Assembly (NCBI GenBank): GCA_035942915.1
Contig: DASZCR010000253.1
Location: forward strand, 1-8,933
From: DASZCR01 sp035942915
GTDB taxonomy: Bacteria > Acidobacteriota > Blastocatellia > Pyrinomonadales > Pyrinomonadaceae
Length of the DNA: 8,933 nt
Direction of reading: 5' to 3'
Below are positions 1-6,793 of the stretch, in pieces. The notes beneath the pieces are model-generated. The model saw only the letters and a program-made list of their open reading frames with translations, made no database searches and was not told where the DNA came from. The stretch's first letter is position 1. Every line of letters begins with the position of its first letter. A program made the position numbers and the translations under genes.

Positions 1-5
1 GGAGA

Positions 6-506
6 TTAGCGGCGGAGCAGTTCTTCGTAGAGTTTGTAGTGCGTCTCCTCCATGCCGAGTTGTTCGTAGGTGCGCTGTGCGACGACGTTTTCGCGCTCGA
101 CGTAGAGACGGAAGCCGCGCACGCTCGCGTCGCTTGCGGCAAGCTCTTTGACGTGCTGATAGAGACGACGATAGACGCCGCGACGGCGCAAGGAAGGCGA
201 CACGTAAACGCTCTGCACCCACCAGAAGAGGCCGTTGCGCCAATCGCTCCACTCATAGGTCACCATCAGCGAACCGACGACTTCGGCCGTCCCTTCGTCA
301 TTTGCGTCTGAAGCGCGCCGCTCCGCGACGAGATAGAAACCGTGACGCGGTTCGTCGAGGAGTCCGCGCACGCCCGCGCGCAAGACCTCCACGTCCAACT
401 CTTTCGCCTCCGTCTCGCGCGCCATCGCGCGGTTGAACTCGACGAGCGCCTCCACGTCGCGCTCGTCGGCGCGGCGGATGGTAATCTCTGCTGCTTCTGT
501 CGTCAT
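6..506 (-). CDS. GNAT-family N-acetyltransferase
   Basis: A 166-residue protein, the normal length for a single-domain acetyl-CoA-dependent GNAT acetyltransferase. The order of elements fits the fold. Strand beta-1 is 'EITIRRADERD' (about 7-17), followed by helices to about 50. Beta-2 to beta-4 include 'FYLVAERR' and 'VVGSLMVTYEW' (57-86). Motif A is 'VQSVYVSPSLRRRGVYRRLY' (97-116), whose RRRGVY is the pyrophosphate-binding loop. Motif B is 'FRLYVERENVVAQRTYEQLGM' in two parts (132-152), with the usual Asn and Tyr. The loop has Tyr where many relatives have Gly/Ala (RxxGxG). The acceptor substrate (small molecule, peptide or antibiotic) cannot be inferred. It is the last gene of the topB-PhyH-GNAT run, starting 25 bases after the dioxygenase stop, probably cotranscribed. 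The SD is weak (AAGAGA-like). The stop TAA lies 5 bases from the window edge, so the downstream context is unseen. Confidence 0.9.
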   Translation of the reverse strand: MTTEAAEITIRRADERDVEALVEFNRAMARETEAKELDVEVLRAGVRGLLDEPRHGFYLVAERRASDANDEGTAEVVGSLMVTYEWSDWRNGLFWWVQSVYVSPSLRRRGVYRRLYQHVKELAASDASVRGFRLYVERENVVAQRTYEQLGMEETHYKLYEELLRR

Positions 507-531
507 GGCCGTCTCTTGAGAGTCTTCGTGT

Positions 532-1374
532 TTAAAATCCGCGCGCGGGCAGGTCTGCTCCGCGTTGCAGCCAGTTGTCTTGCGGGTAGCGCGCCTCGCC
601 TTCGACGACGTGCAGCGTGTAGGCGTGGCGCGACCGTGCGGAACGGTTCGCTTTGCTCAAGTGCGGAAGCGAACCGTGCAGGACGATAAGCGTTCCTTCG
701 CGCACTTCGAGGGGCACGAGTCGTTCGAGCGCGAAGGGCGTCTCGTCGAGTTTGAGAAAGCGCGTGCCGCCCGCCGCGGCGCGCAGGAAGCGCGACCTGA
801 GCGGTGTTCGGTGGCCGCCGGGTATCGCCCACAGACAGCCGTTCTCGCGCGTCGCGTCTTCGAGCGCGAACCAGAGTCCGACGACGCTCGGCGGCTCCGT
901 GTAGAGAAACGTGTTGTCCTGATGGCACGTCACCTCGCCGCCGATGCCGGGCTGCTTGAAGATGTACATGGACTGGATGAGGAGCGGGCGCGCAAAGCCG
1001 AGGTCGGAGACGAGGCGGGCGAGTTGCGGCGTCCGCGAAAAGCTGTCGAAGACCGGGTCGAGGTCGTGCAGCGCGTGGCCTATCTTGTTTATCGAGCGTT
1101 CCTTTGGCTGACGGAGATGGCCTGCGGCATCGAAGGCGTCCTCCTCGAAGAAGAAGCGAATCTTGTCTCCCGATTCGAGAAAGTAGTCGTCGCTGGTGCG
1201 CGTCTGCTCTTGGGTTGAGAAGACGGAGACGACGCCTCGCGGGTCGAAGTCCGCGACCAACTCTTGCGCACGCTCGCGCAGACGCGCGCACTCCTCGCGC
1301 CCGACAAAATCTTCGACGATAAGAAATCCGTCGCGCTCGTAAGCCCTGACCTGTTCATCCGTCAATTGCTTCAT
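532..1374 (-). CDS. Phytanoyl-CoA dioxygenase (PhyH/PHYHD1-like) family Fe(II)/2-oxoglutarate oxygenase
   Basis: A 280-residue protein of the PhyH superfamily: non-haem Fe(II) enzymes that couple 2-oxoglutarate decarboxylation to hydroxylation of a small substrate. Visible landmarks are the N-terminal 'YERDGFLIVEDFVG' (12-25), typical of the family, and the iron facial triad H151-x-D153 in 'VTCHQDNTF' with distal His H238 in 'LHGSLPHLSKAN'. An Arg in 'RSRHAYTLHV' (R249, perhaps R247) should bind the 2-oxoglutarate carboxylate. The C-terminal 'DNWLQ...LP' block and the 'SRxAYTxH' segment are very like animal PHYHD1, closer than to phytanoyl-CoA hydroxylase proper. All metal ligands are present, so it should be active. 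The substrate is unknown. It starts 12 bases after the topB stop with no clear SD, suggesting translational coupling to topB, and precedes the GNAT gene. A coupled modification role for the two is only a guess. Confidence 0.92.
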   Translation of the reverse strand: MKQLTDEQVRAYERDGFLIVEDFVGREECARLRERAQELVADFDPRGVVSVFSTQEQTRTSDDYFLESGDKIRFFFEEDAFDAAGHLRQPKERSINKIGHALHDLDPVFDSFSRTPQLARLVSDLGFARPLLIQSMYIFKQPGIGGEVTCHQDNTFLYTEPPSVVGLWFALEDATRENGCLWAIPGGHRTPLRSRFLRAAAGGTRFLKLDETPFALERLVPLEVREGTLIVLHGSLPHLSKANRSARSRHAYTLHVVEGEARYPQDNWLQRGADLPARGF

Positions 1375-1386
1375 CGGCTCGTCGGC

Positions 1387-3735
1387 TCATTGATGATTTA
1401 TCCAGATTGGTTTCGAGTTGCAGCCCGTGCCGTCGCTGCGCCAGCGCGGACACGACCAGAAGAAGTTGCCGGAACTGGCAGGGCCGCGCTTGACGGTCGG
1501 CGTGCTGCACTGCGGGCAGGCAGGCCCCGACTCGGCGATGGGCTGCGGCTCTTCGAGCGCGCCCTTCTCGTCGAAGCGCCGCGCGCCGCGACAGTCCGGG
1601 TAACGCACGCAAGAGAGCCAGGGCGTGCGTCCCTTCTCCTTCGGCAGACGCAGGCGCAGCGCGCCGCCGCACGCGGGGCAGGCCGTGTGCAGTAGAGCCT
1701 TGCGCTGCTTCGCGTTCTTCGGCGCGTCGCTGATGAAGCCGCACGCGTCTCTGCCTTGCGAGCAGACGAGAAACTTGCCGCTTGCGCCTTCGCGTTCGAC
1801 GAGAAAGCCCGCGCGCTCTTCGCGCCTGCACTTCGGACAATCGTGCGCGCCTTCGGGTCGTGCCACCTCCGCTCTCGCCTGTCGTGCGACGCCTTCGGCG
1901 CGTTCGACTTCCGCCCCCGCAATCTGCGCGACCAACTCCGTCACCATGCCTTTGACTTCCGACATGAACGTCTCGAAGGCGTACTCGCCGCGCGCCATCC
2001 GCGCCAACTTCTGCTCCCACATCCCTGTCAACTCGGCCGACTTCAGCAACGGACTCGGAAGCATCTTGATAAGCGCGACACCGCGCGGCGCGGCCACCAG
2101 AGACTTTTTGTCGCGCGTGATGTATTCGCGCTTGAGGAGCATCTCGATGATGGAGGCGCGCGTCGCCGGAGTGCCGAGGCCGGAGTCGCGCATGGCGAGG
2201 CGCAACTCCTCGTCGTCAATCTTGCGTCCGGCCGTCTCCATCGCGCCGAGCAAACTCGACTCCGAATAGCGCGGCGGCGCTTTCGTCTGCTTCTTGACGG
2301 CGTCGGCCTTGAGAGTCTCGACCGACTCCTTCGCGACGAGCGGCGGCAACTCGCCGTCGTCCGCTTCTTCTTCGTCCGATGCGGCGGAAGCCTTCTTCGC
2401 ATCCCTGCCCGGCGGGTCAACTTCGCGCCAGCCGGCTTTGAGGACGACCGTGCCGCGCGTGATGAAACGCTCCTGCTCGACGACGGTCGTGACGGTCGTG
2501 CGCTCAAGCTCTGCATCAGGGAAGAAGGCTGCGAGGAAGCGGCGCGCTATCAAGTCGTAGATGCGCTTCTCGTCGGGCGAGAGCGCGGCCGAGTCCACGC
2601 GCTGCCGCGTCGGGATGACGGCGTGGTGGTCGGTCACTTTCTTATCGTCAACGTGGCGGCTCGTGAGCGTCAGTTTTCCTGCCGCGAAAATCTTCTCGAT
2701 GAAAGCGACGTAAGGGCCGACGCGTGTCGCTTCGATATGTGGGCGCAACTCCTTATTGACGCTCGCAGAGAGGTGGCGCGAGGAGGTGCGCGGATAGGTG
2801 ATGAACTTTTTTTCGTAGAGCGTCTGCGCCAGTTCGAGCGTGTGCGCGGCGGAGAATGAATAGCGCGCGTTGGCGGCGCGTTGGAGCGCGGTCAGGTCGT
2901 AGAGCAACGGCGCACGCTCTTTCGTCGCCTTCTTCTCGACCTTCTCGACCGTGCCACCCTTGCCCTCGACTCTGGCGGCCAACGCCTCAGCCACTTCCTT
3001 TTTGTCGAAGCGGCTGCCCTCCTTGCCGAACCAGAGGCCGCGATACGTGCCCGCAGCGGCGCGAAACTCGGCCAACACTTCGTAGTAATCGACGGGGACG
3101 AAGTTGGCTATCTCGCGGTCGCGCTCGACGATGAGCGCCAGCGTCGGCGTCTGCACACGGCCGACCGAATAGACGCCCTCATGCCCGGCCTGACGCGCTT
3201 TGATGGTCAAGGCGCGCGTCGCGTTGAAGCCGACGAGCCAGTCTGCACGCTGGCGTGCATGTGCCGATTGCCGCAGCCCTAGATAATCGGCCGCAGGCTT
3301 CAGGTTGGCGAAACCTTCAAGGATGGCGTCTTTCGTCAGCGACGAAATCCAGAGCCGCTCGACAGGCTTTTGACAGTTAGCCAGTTTATAGACGAGGTCG
3401 AAAATCAACTCGCCTTCGCGCCCGGCGTCGGCTGCGTTAACGAGGCTCGACACGTTCTCGCGCTGAAGGAGAGCTTCGATGATGCGGAACTGTTCGCGCG
3501 TTCTCTCTGAGGCGTGATACTTGAACTTGTTGATGATGATGGGCAGGTCTGCGAGCTTCCATGATTTGAGCTTGGGGTCATAAGACTCAGGCTCGTCAGG
3601 CTCGACGAGATGGCCGATGCACCATGTCACGATGTCTTGCGCGCCTTCGATGAAGCCTTCGCCGCGCCGCGTCGCGCCGAGCGCGGCGGCCACATCGCGC
3701 CCCATCGAAGGCTTCTCGGTGACAATCAATCTCAT
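1387..3735 (-). CDS. topB: DNA topoisomerase III (type IA)
   Basis: A 782-residue type IA topoisomerase, which cuts one DNA strand through a 5'-phosphotyrosine and decatenates or relaxes negatively supercoiled DNA. The TOPRIM domain spans about 1-130: 'LIVTEKPSMGRDVAAALG' with E7, and 'ADAGREGELIFD' with D103 and E107. The Gly at 105 gives the DxGREGE form, which is usual in the plasmid/Gram-positive-type TopB subfamily, so it is not a defect. The gate domains follow, with 'QSAHARQRADWLVGFNATRA' in two blocks (156-175) and 'YSVGRVQTPTLALI' (189-202). The active-site tyrosine is Y314 in 'FITYPRTSSRHLS'; 'TDHHAVIPT' (368-376) is also typical. Three C-terminal zinc ribbons are visible: C633/C636/C658/C665, C686/C689/C709/C715 and C740/C743/C762/C772. 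The acidic insert 'SDEEEADDGE' (453-462) looks like a linker. There is no obvious SD before this start, but the TOPRIM strand begins at residue 2, so the start is secure. First gene of the minus-strand run; divergent from gnd. Confidence 0.97.
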   Translation of the reverse strand: MRLIVTEKPSMGRDVAAALGATRRGEGFIEGAQDIVTWCIGHLVEPDEPESYDPKLKSWKLADLPIIINKFKYHASERTREQFRIIEALLQRENVSSLVNAADAGREGELIFDLVYKLANCQKPVERLWISSLTKDAILEGFANLKPAADYLGLRQSAHARQRADWLVGFNATRALTIKARQAGHEGVYSVGRVQTPTLALIVERDREIANFVPVDYYEVLAEFRAAAGTYRGLWFGKEGSRFDKKEVAEALAARVEGKGGTVEKVEKKATKERAPLLYDLTALQRAANARYSFSAAHTLELAQTLYEKKFITYPRTSSRHLSASVNKELRPHIEATRVGPYVAFIEKIFAAGKLTLTSRHVDDKKVTDHHAVIPTRQRVDSAALSPDEKRIYDLIARRFLAAFFPDAELERTTVTTVVEQERFITRGTVVLKAGWREVDPPGRDAKKASAASDEEEADDGELPPLVAKESVETLKADAVKKQTKAPPRYSESSLLGAMETAGRKIDDEELRLAMRDSGLGTPATRASIIEMLLKREYITRDKKSLVAAPRGVALIKMLPSPLLKSAELTGMWEQKLARMARGEYAFETFMSEVKGMVTELVAQIAGAEVERAEGVARQARAEVARPEGAHDCPKCRREERAGFLVEREGASGKFLVCSQGRDACGFISDAPKNAKQRKALLHTACPACGGALRLRLPKEKGRTPWLSCVRYPDCRGARRFDEKGALEEPQPIAESGPACPQCSTPTVKRGPASSGNFFWSCPRWRSDGTGCNSKPIWINHQ

Positions 3736-3823
3736 CTGTGAGTTGTAGGCTATACTCTGCTGCTCTTCAAAAAAGGTTCGAGGCTATTCTAACGTATCGG
3801 CGAAAAGAAACGGAGGGAGTTGC
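3736..3823. promoter_or_regulatory. Divergent topB / gnd promoter region
   Basis: These 88 bases separate the divergent topB and gnd starts and must hold promoters for both. Candidate plus-strand -10 boxes are TATACT (3751-3756, 5/6 to TATAAT) and TATTCT (3785-3790, 4/6). The minus strand can read TATAGC over the same AT-rich spot. No convincing -35 is spaced correctly for any of them, so the exact promoters are undecided. A six-A tract lies at 3769-3774. Confidence 0.4.
3812..3816 (+). promoter_or_regulatory. Ribosome binding site of gnd
   Basis: GGAGG, within GGAGGGAG, ends 7 bases before the ATG at 3824. It is one of the two strongest SD sites in the window and fixes the gnd start. Confidence 0.85.
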
Positions 3824-5269
3824 ATGCAGACGCAGACGGGCGGCGCGCAGTTCGGCATCGTCGGGCTTGGCGTGATGGGCGAGAACCTCGCCTTGAACAT
3901 CGAAGAACATGGCTTTTCGGTCGCCGTCTGGAATCTCGAAAGCGAGTGGACAGACCGCTTCATGGCGGAGCACGGCGAGCGCGGGCAGTTTACCGGGACG
4001 AAGACCTTCGAGGAGTTTGCACGCGCGCTCGCACGCCCGCGCCGCATTCTTCTGATGATTAAGGCGGGCGCTCCCGTCGATACGACGATTGAACGGCTCA
4101 AGCCTTATCTCGAAGCGGACGACATTCTCATCGACGGCGGCAATTCGTGGTTCAAAGATACGCAGCGACGCGAGGCCGCACTGCGCGAAGAACGTCTGAA
4201 CTTCTTCGGCATGGGCGTCTCCGGCGGCGAGGAAGGGGCGCGCTTCGGCCCCTCGCTGATGCCGGGCGGACGGCGCGAAGCTTACGAGCACGTCCGCCCC
4301 GTGCTTGAACGAATCGCCGCCGTCACGGATTCGGGCGCGTGCGTGACATACGTCGGCGCGGACGGCGCAGGCCACTTCGTCAAGATGGTGCATAACGGCA
4401 TCGAGTATGGCGACATGCAACTCATCGCAGAGGCTTACGACATCCTGCGGCGGGGCGCAGGACTCGGCGCGCAGGAGTTGGCCGATACCTTCGGCGAGTG
4501 GAATCGCGGGGTGCTCGAATCGTTTCTCATCGAAATCACGTCGAAGATTTTCCGTGTCCGCGACGAGGAGACGGGCGAGCCGCTCGTCGAGTTGATTGCC
4601 GACAAGGCCGGGCAGAAAGGAACGGGCAAGTGGACGGCGCAGGTCGCCTTAGACCTCGGCGTTCCCGTCCCGACCATCGCGGCGGCCATTGACGCGCGCG
4701 TGCTCTCTTCGATGAAGGAGGCACGCGTCACCGCGAGTCGCCAGTTCTCGTGGACTGTCGAGAACGACTCGGACGAAGACCGCGCGGGTCTCATCGCCGC
4801 CGTCCACGACGCGCTCTACGCGTCGAAAATCTGCTCCTATGCACAGGGCATGCAACTGATTCGCGCAGGCTCTGACGAATACGAATGGAAGATTGACTTA
4901 AAAGAGATGGCGCGCATCTGGAAGGGCGGCTGCATCATCCGCGCGCGCTTTCTCGACACCATCATGCGCGCCTACGAACGGCAGCCCGACCTCGACAACC
5001 TGATGCTTGATAAGGATTGCGGCGCGGCTCTCACGGGCGCGCAAGCGGCGTGGCGGCGCACGGTCTCGACCGCGCAACGACTCGGCATCGCCGTCCCGGC
5101 CATGTCCGCCTCGCTCGCCTACTTCGACAGCTTTCGCACGGCGCGTCTTCCGCAGAATCTCACGCAGGCGCAACGCGACTTCTTCGGCGCGCACACATAC
5201 GAGCGCGCAGACCGTCCGGCAGACGGCTTCGTGCATACCGATTGGGCGAGTTTGACGAAGGACGTGTAG
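3824..5269 (+). CDS. gnd: 6-phosphogluconate dehydrogenase, decarboxylating (long form)
   Basis: A 481-residue long-form 6PGDH. It oxidatively decarboxylates 6-phosphogluconate to ribulose 5-phosphate in the cytosolic oxidative pentose phosphate pathway. The Rossmann domain is 9-180, with 'GLGVMG' (14-19). Catalytic and substrate residues are present: N107 in 'DGGNSWF', the 'SGGEEGARFGPSLMPGG' loop (133-149), K187 and E194 in 'GHFVKMVHNGIEYGDMQ', and R451 and H457 in 'RDFFGAHTYE' at the C-terminus. The all-helical dimerisation domain (184-470) is complete. One thing is odd. After beta-2, where NADP-dependent enzymes have Asn-Arg-Thr to bind the 2'-phosphate, this protein reads N37-L38-E39. 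Losing the Arg and gaining an acid suggests NAD preference (inference). Single-gene plus-strand unit with a strong SD, divergent from topB and convergent with the MOSC gene. Confidence 0.97.
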   Translation: MQTQTGGAQFGIVGLGVMGENLALNIEEHGFSVAVWNLESEWTDRFMAEHGERGQFTGTKTFEEFARALARPRRILLMIKAGAPVDTTIERLKPYLEADDILIDGGNSWFKDTQRREAALREERLNFFGMGVSGGEEGARFGPSLMPGGRREAYEHVRPVLERIAAVTDSGACVTYVGADGAGHFVKMVHNGIEYGDMQLIAEAYDILRRGAGLGAQELADTFGEWNRGVLESFLIEITSKIFRVRDEETGEPLVELIADKAGQKGTGKWTAQVALDLGVPVPTIAAAIDARVLSSMKEARVTASRQFSWTVENDSDEDRAGLIAAVHDALYASKICSYAQGMQLIRAGSDEYEWKIDLKEMARIWKGGCIIRARFLDTIMRAYERQPDLDNLMLDKDCGAALTGAQAAWRRTVSTAQRLGIAVPAMSASLAYFDSFRTARLPQNLTQAQRDFFGAHTYERADRPADGFVHTDWASLTKDV

Positions 5270-5276
5270 AGCGCAT

Positions 5277-5297
5277 GGCCGCCAGACTCAGGCGGCC
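5277..5297. terminator. Hairpin shared by convergent gnd and MOSC genes
   Basis: Perfect 7-bp GC stem GGCCGCC (5277-5283) with GGCGGCC (5291-5297) and a 7-base loop, 8 bases after the gnd stop. The arms flank and overlap the MOSC stop codon (5288-5290). There is no T tract on either side, so it may act as a pause or 3'-end barrier rather than a classical intrinsic terminator. Confidence 0.5.
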
Positions 5298-5767
5298 TCG
5301 TGCGTGTCGGCCAGTCTGACGCTCTGACCGACGGCGAGCCTGCCCGTGTGCAGGACGCGCGCGTAGAGTCGCGCGTCGCCCGGATGCTTCTCCTGCCTGA
5401 TGCGGTGCCAGTCGCGTTTGGCGAAAGAGGCGGCGATAGTCTTGCAGGGTGTGACGTAACTCGTAATCTCGATGAGCACCTCTTCGCCGAGCGCAAGACG
5501 CACGCCGGGCTTGACCAGATTCCAGTCAAGCCCGGCGACCGTCACGTTCTCGCCGACCGAGCCTGGAAAGATAGGATGCCCTTCTTCGCGCAATGCCTCG
5601 ATGCGTTCGAGCGAATAGAGACAGAGGGCGCGCTGCGGCCCGCCGTGAATCTTGGTGTATCGCTGACGGTCGCCGACGAGTCCTGTCAGCGTCACGCGCG
5701 CGTCCGCGACAGGCGTCTTCGGCACGCCGCCGTCCGACAGGTTGAGTTGATAGATGCACCCTTCCAT
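5288..5767 (-). CDS. MOSC domain-containing protein (YiiM-like)
   Basis: A 159-residue stand-alone MOSC domain, the C-terminal sulfur-carrier fold shared by molybdenum cofactor sulfurase, mARC and YiiM. Diagnostic elements are 'GLVGDRQRYTKIHGGPQRALCLYS' in two parts (29-52), whose HGGPxRAxCLY block is typical of YiiM-like proteins, 'GSVGENVTVAGLD' (69-81), and 'TSYVTPCKTIAASF' (102-115) carrying the conserved cysteine C108. The family handles molybdenum cofactor/molybdopterin-linked redox or sulfur-transfer chemistry; the substrate here is not predictable. It begins 6 bases after the stop of the small charged gene at 5774-5962, with AAAGG as a modest SD, so the two are probably cotranscribed. 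Its end overlaps the hairpin that separates it from gnd. An ordinary-looking, intact gene. Confidence 0.93.
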   Translation of the reverse strand: MEGCIYQLNLSDGGVPKTPVADARVTLTGLVGDRQRYTKIHGGPQRALCLYSLERIEALREEGHPIFPGSVGENVTVAGLDWNLVKPGVRLALGEEVLIEITSYVTPCKTIAASFAKRDWHRIRQEKHPGDARLYARVLHTGRLAVGQSVRLADTHEAA

Positions 5768-5773
5768 CGGCCT

Positions 5774-5962
5774 TTAAGTCTGGCGGTCGTTGTCGCGGTT
5801 GCTCGTCGCCGCGCCCGCCTCCGTCTCGGTGAAGTTGGATTGGTCTCTGCCCTTGAGCGGTGAGTCTGTGCCCTGCTTGCGTTCGTTCTCGCGTTCTCTC
5901 ATCGCTTGATTCTTCTTGTCCTTGTTCCCGCCGTCCTTCTTCTTACGCGTCTTCTCGGACAT
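5774..5962 (-). CDS. Small, highly charged protein, unknown function
   Basis: A 62-residue protein, almost entirely hydrophilic and with no membrane segment. The N-terminal half is basic ('KTRKKKDGGNKDKKN', 4-18, then 'RERENERK', 22-29); the C-terminal half is Thr/Asn/Asp/Gly rich. It looks intrinsically disordered, perhaps a nucleic-acid-binding or stress-type peptide, but no family is recognised. I chose the start at 5962 because GGAGGA sits exactly 8 bases upstream. The longer reading from 6064 would add 34 residues, lacks an SD and would run through the divergent promoter. It reads straight into the MOSC gene with a 6-base gap, and is likely the first gene of that unit. Confidence 0.7.
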   Translation of the reverse strand: MSEKTRKKKDGGNKDKKNQAMRERENERKQGTDSPLKGRDQSNFTETEAGAATSNRDNDRQT

Positions 5963-5970
5963 GCTTGGCT

Positions 5971-5976
5971 TCCTCC
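5971..5976 (-). promoter_or_regulatory. Ribosome binding site deciding the small-protein start
   Basis: The minus strand reads GGAGGA, with 8 bases to the ATG at 5962. This near-ideal SD supports the 62-residue protein and rules against the upstream start. Confidence 0.8.
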
Positions 5977-5983
5977 GGCTCGT

Positions 5984-6013
5984 TTGAATTTTTGCGCTGC
6001 GTGCCTCTATGGT
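5984..6013 (+). promoter_or_regulatory. Candidate promoter of the 114-residue protein gene
   Basis: TTGAAT (5984-5989, TTGA matched) and TATGGT (6008-6013, 4/6) are 18 bases apart in the divergent gap, about 45 bases before the ATG at 6058. Weak but correctly placed. Confidence 0.35.
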
Positions 6014-6057
6014 ACTACCGCAACCGCAGAGAGATAAAGCGAGGACACAGAAAGACC

Positions 6058-6402
6058 ATGACACAGGACGAAGAACTTCAGGTGCGGACGCTCGTCGAGA
6101 TTCTCGGCCGCCACGCGGAGGTGCGCGAACGCGCCCCGTCGCTCGAACGAGAGGCGCACGCGTGGCTCGAAGCGGGTTTCGACGACCCGGAAGAGGTCTC
6201 CGACTGGCTCGACGCGCGCTGCTTCGAGGCTCAGGCCGCGCAGGCGCTCGAACGCGCCGGACTGACGCCCGAACAGGCTGCCCTACGCACCTCTGCGGGC
6301 GCGCGCCAGTATGAAGAGACCATCGGTTTTAAGTTCGCGCGCGGCGACCTCAGCCTCGAAGAAGCGCGCCGCATTGCGACCGAAGCGTTCTGGAATTCAT
6401 AA
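6058..6402 (+). CDS. Hypothetical acidic alpha-helical protein
   Basis: A 114-residue protein with no family I recognise. It is rich in Ala, Glu, Arg and Leu and should be almost all helix, with no signal peptide or membrane segment. Two similar helix-turn units are visible: 'AWLEAGFDDPEEVSDWLDA' (35-53) and 'ALERAGLTPEQAAL' (63-76). Both carry an 'A-G-x-[TD]-[PD]-[PE]-E' turn, hinting at a small duplicated helical domain used for protein binding. The C-terminal part (88-114) contains 'FARGDLSLEEARRIATEAFW', another helix starting after Asp-Leu-Ser. The start is taken at 6058, where the acidic sequence begins and codon use becomes regular. The longer in-frame reading from 5860 runs through the divergent small gene and is rejected. 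GAGGA lies 12 bases upstream, a rather distant SD. It stands alone between the MOSC unit and the structured intergenic region. Confidence 0.75.
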   Translation: MTQDEELQVRTLVEILGRHAEVRERAPSLEREAHAWLEAGFDDPEEVSDWLDARCFEAQAAQALERAGLTPEQAALRTSAGARQYEETIGFKFARGDLSLEEARRIATEAFWNS

Positions 6403-6427
6403 GCCGCCGCCGCCGATTCACGCGGAA

Positions 6428-6488
6428 CTTTATCTTTCGCCCCCGCGTAGAGAGTTGCTTACAGGCGCTCGGCGGGCGAAAGAAAAAG
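6428..6488. repeat. 15-base inverted repeat before the small-ORF promoter
   Basis: CTTTATCTTTCGCCC (6428-6442) and GGGCGAAAGAAAAAG (6474-6488) are reverse complements at 14 of 15 positions, separated by 31 bases. Neither strand has a T run after the stem, so an intrinsic terminator is unlikely. The right arm ends 3 bases before the TTGACA box, so it could be an operator or an A-rich UP-like element. Confidence 0.6.
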
Positions 6489-6491
6489 TGC

Positions 6492-6521
6492 TTGACAGAA
6501 CAAAGCGGCGTGGCTTATACA
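6492..6521 (+). promoter_or_regulatory. Sigma70-type promoter candidate
   Basis: A perfect -35 TTGACA (6492-6497), an 18-base spacer and TATACA (6516-6521, TATA matched), preceded by A-rich sequence. Predicted start near 6528. The best promoter match in the window; it would drive the 6575-6787 ORF and possibly the structured region beyond. Confidence 0.6.
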
Positions 6522-6574
6522 AGAGCGCGCGGCTCACCAGCAGGGTCGCTTCAACCTTCAAGAGGTTACTTTCA

Positions 6575-6787
6575 ATGATGGCGAATCGGACAAACATCAG
6601 CAGCAAGCGGCGCGTCGCCCCGGCGACCGTCTGGCAGTATGGCGGCGAAAATTACGCCGTCGCTGTCGTCCTGCGTGCCTTCTGTCCGAAGCCGTCCCCC
6701 AACAGCTTTATTGGCGGCAACCTGTCGCAAGGACAGACGAGACTCGAAGGCATGCAGCTTTCGGATAGCCGTCATTATCAGGATTAG
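6575..6787 (+). CDS. Possible small protein of 70 residues, unknown
   Basis: An ATG-ATG start about 47 bases after a good predicted promoter, an AGAGG SD (6561-6565) 9 bases upstream, mostly G/C third positions, and a strong hairpin 7 bases after the stop together make a self-contained small gene. The protein begins with a basic stretch ('NRTNISSKRRVAP', 4-16), then a hydrophobic, aromatic part ('WQYGGENYAVAVVLRAF', 20-36), 'CPKPSPNSFIGG' (37-48) and a polar tail. I recognise no family. The SD lies in the right arm of a small hairpin (AACCT 6553-6557 with AGGTT 6563-6567), so translation could be controlled. It could instead be a non-coding leader, since 70 codons can arise by chance at this GC content. 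In-frame extension back to 6311 would overlap the previous gene and lacks support. Confidence 0.42.
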   Translation: MMANRTNISSKRRVAPATVWQYGGENYAVAVVLRAFCPKPSPNSFIGGNLSQGQTRLEGMQLSDSRHYQD

Positions 6788-6793
6788 TTCTGC

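Noticed and set aside
1374..1388. TCGGCTC repeated 8 bases apart at the topB/PhyH junction, sharing CGGCTCAT with the TROVE 3' hairpin
   Set aside because: Only two copies and a shared 8-mer; chance is a sufficient explanation at this GC content.
1756..2859. A 367-codon plus-strand ORF opposite topB
   Set aside because: It is an opposite-strand shadow of topB, whose TOPRIM, catalytic Tyr and zinc ribbons are unmistakable; the shadow is Arg-rich low-complexity sequence with no domain.
3767..4420. A 217-codon minus-strand ORF over the 5' part of gnd
   Set aside because: Shadow of the highly conserved gnd reading frame; no SD and no recognisable motif.
6475..6482. Another match to GNCGAAN0-1G (GGCGAAAG) upstream of the small-ORF promoter
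   Set aside because: It is part of the 15-base inverted repeat and has no Y-like context, and the motif is short enough to recur by chance.
6572..6775. A 67-codon minus-strand ORF over the small plus-strand ORF
   Set aside because: No SD or promoter on that strand; the plus-strand ORF has promoter, SD and a downstream hairpin.
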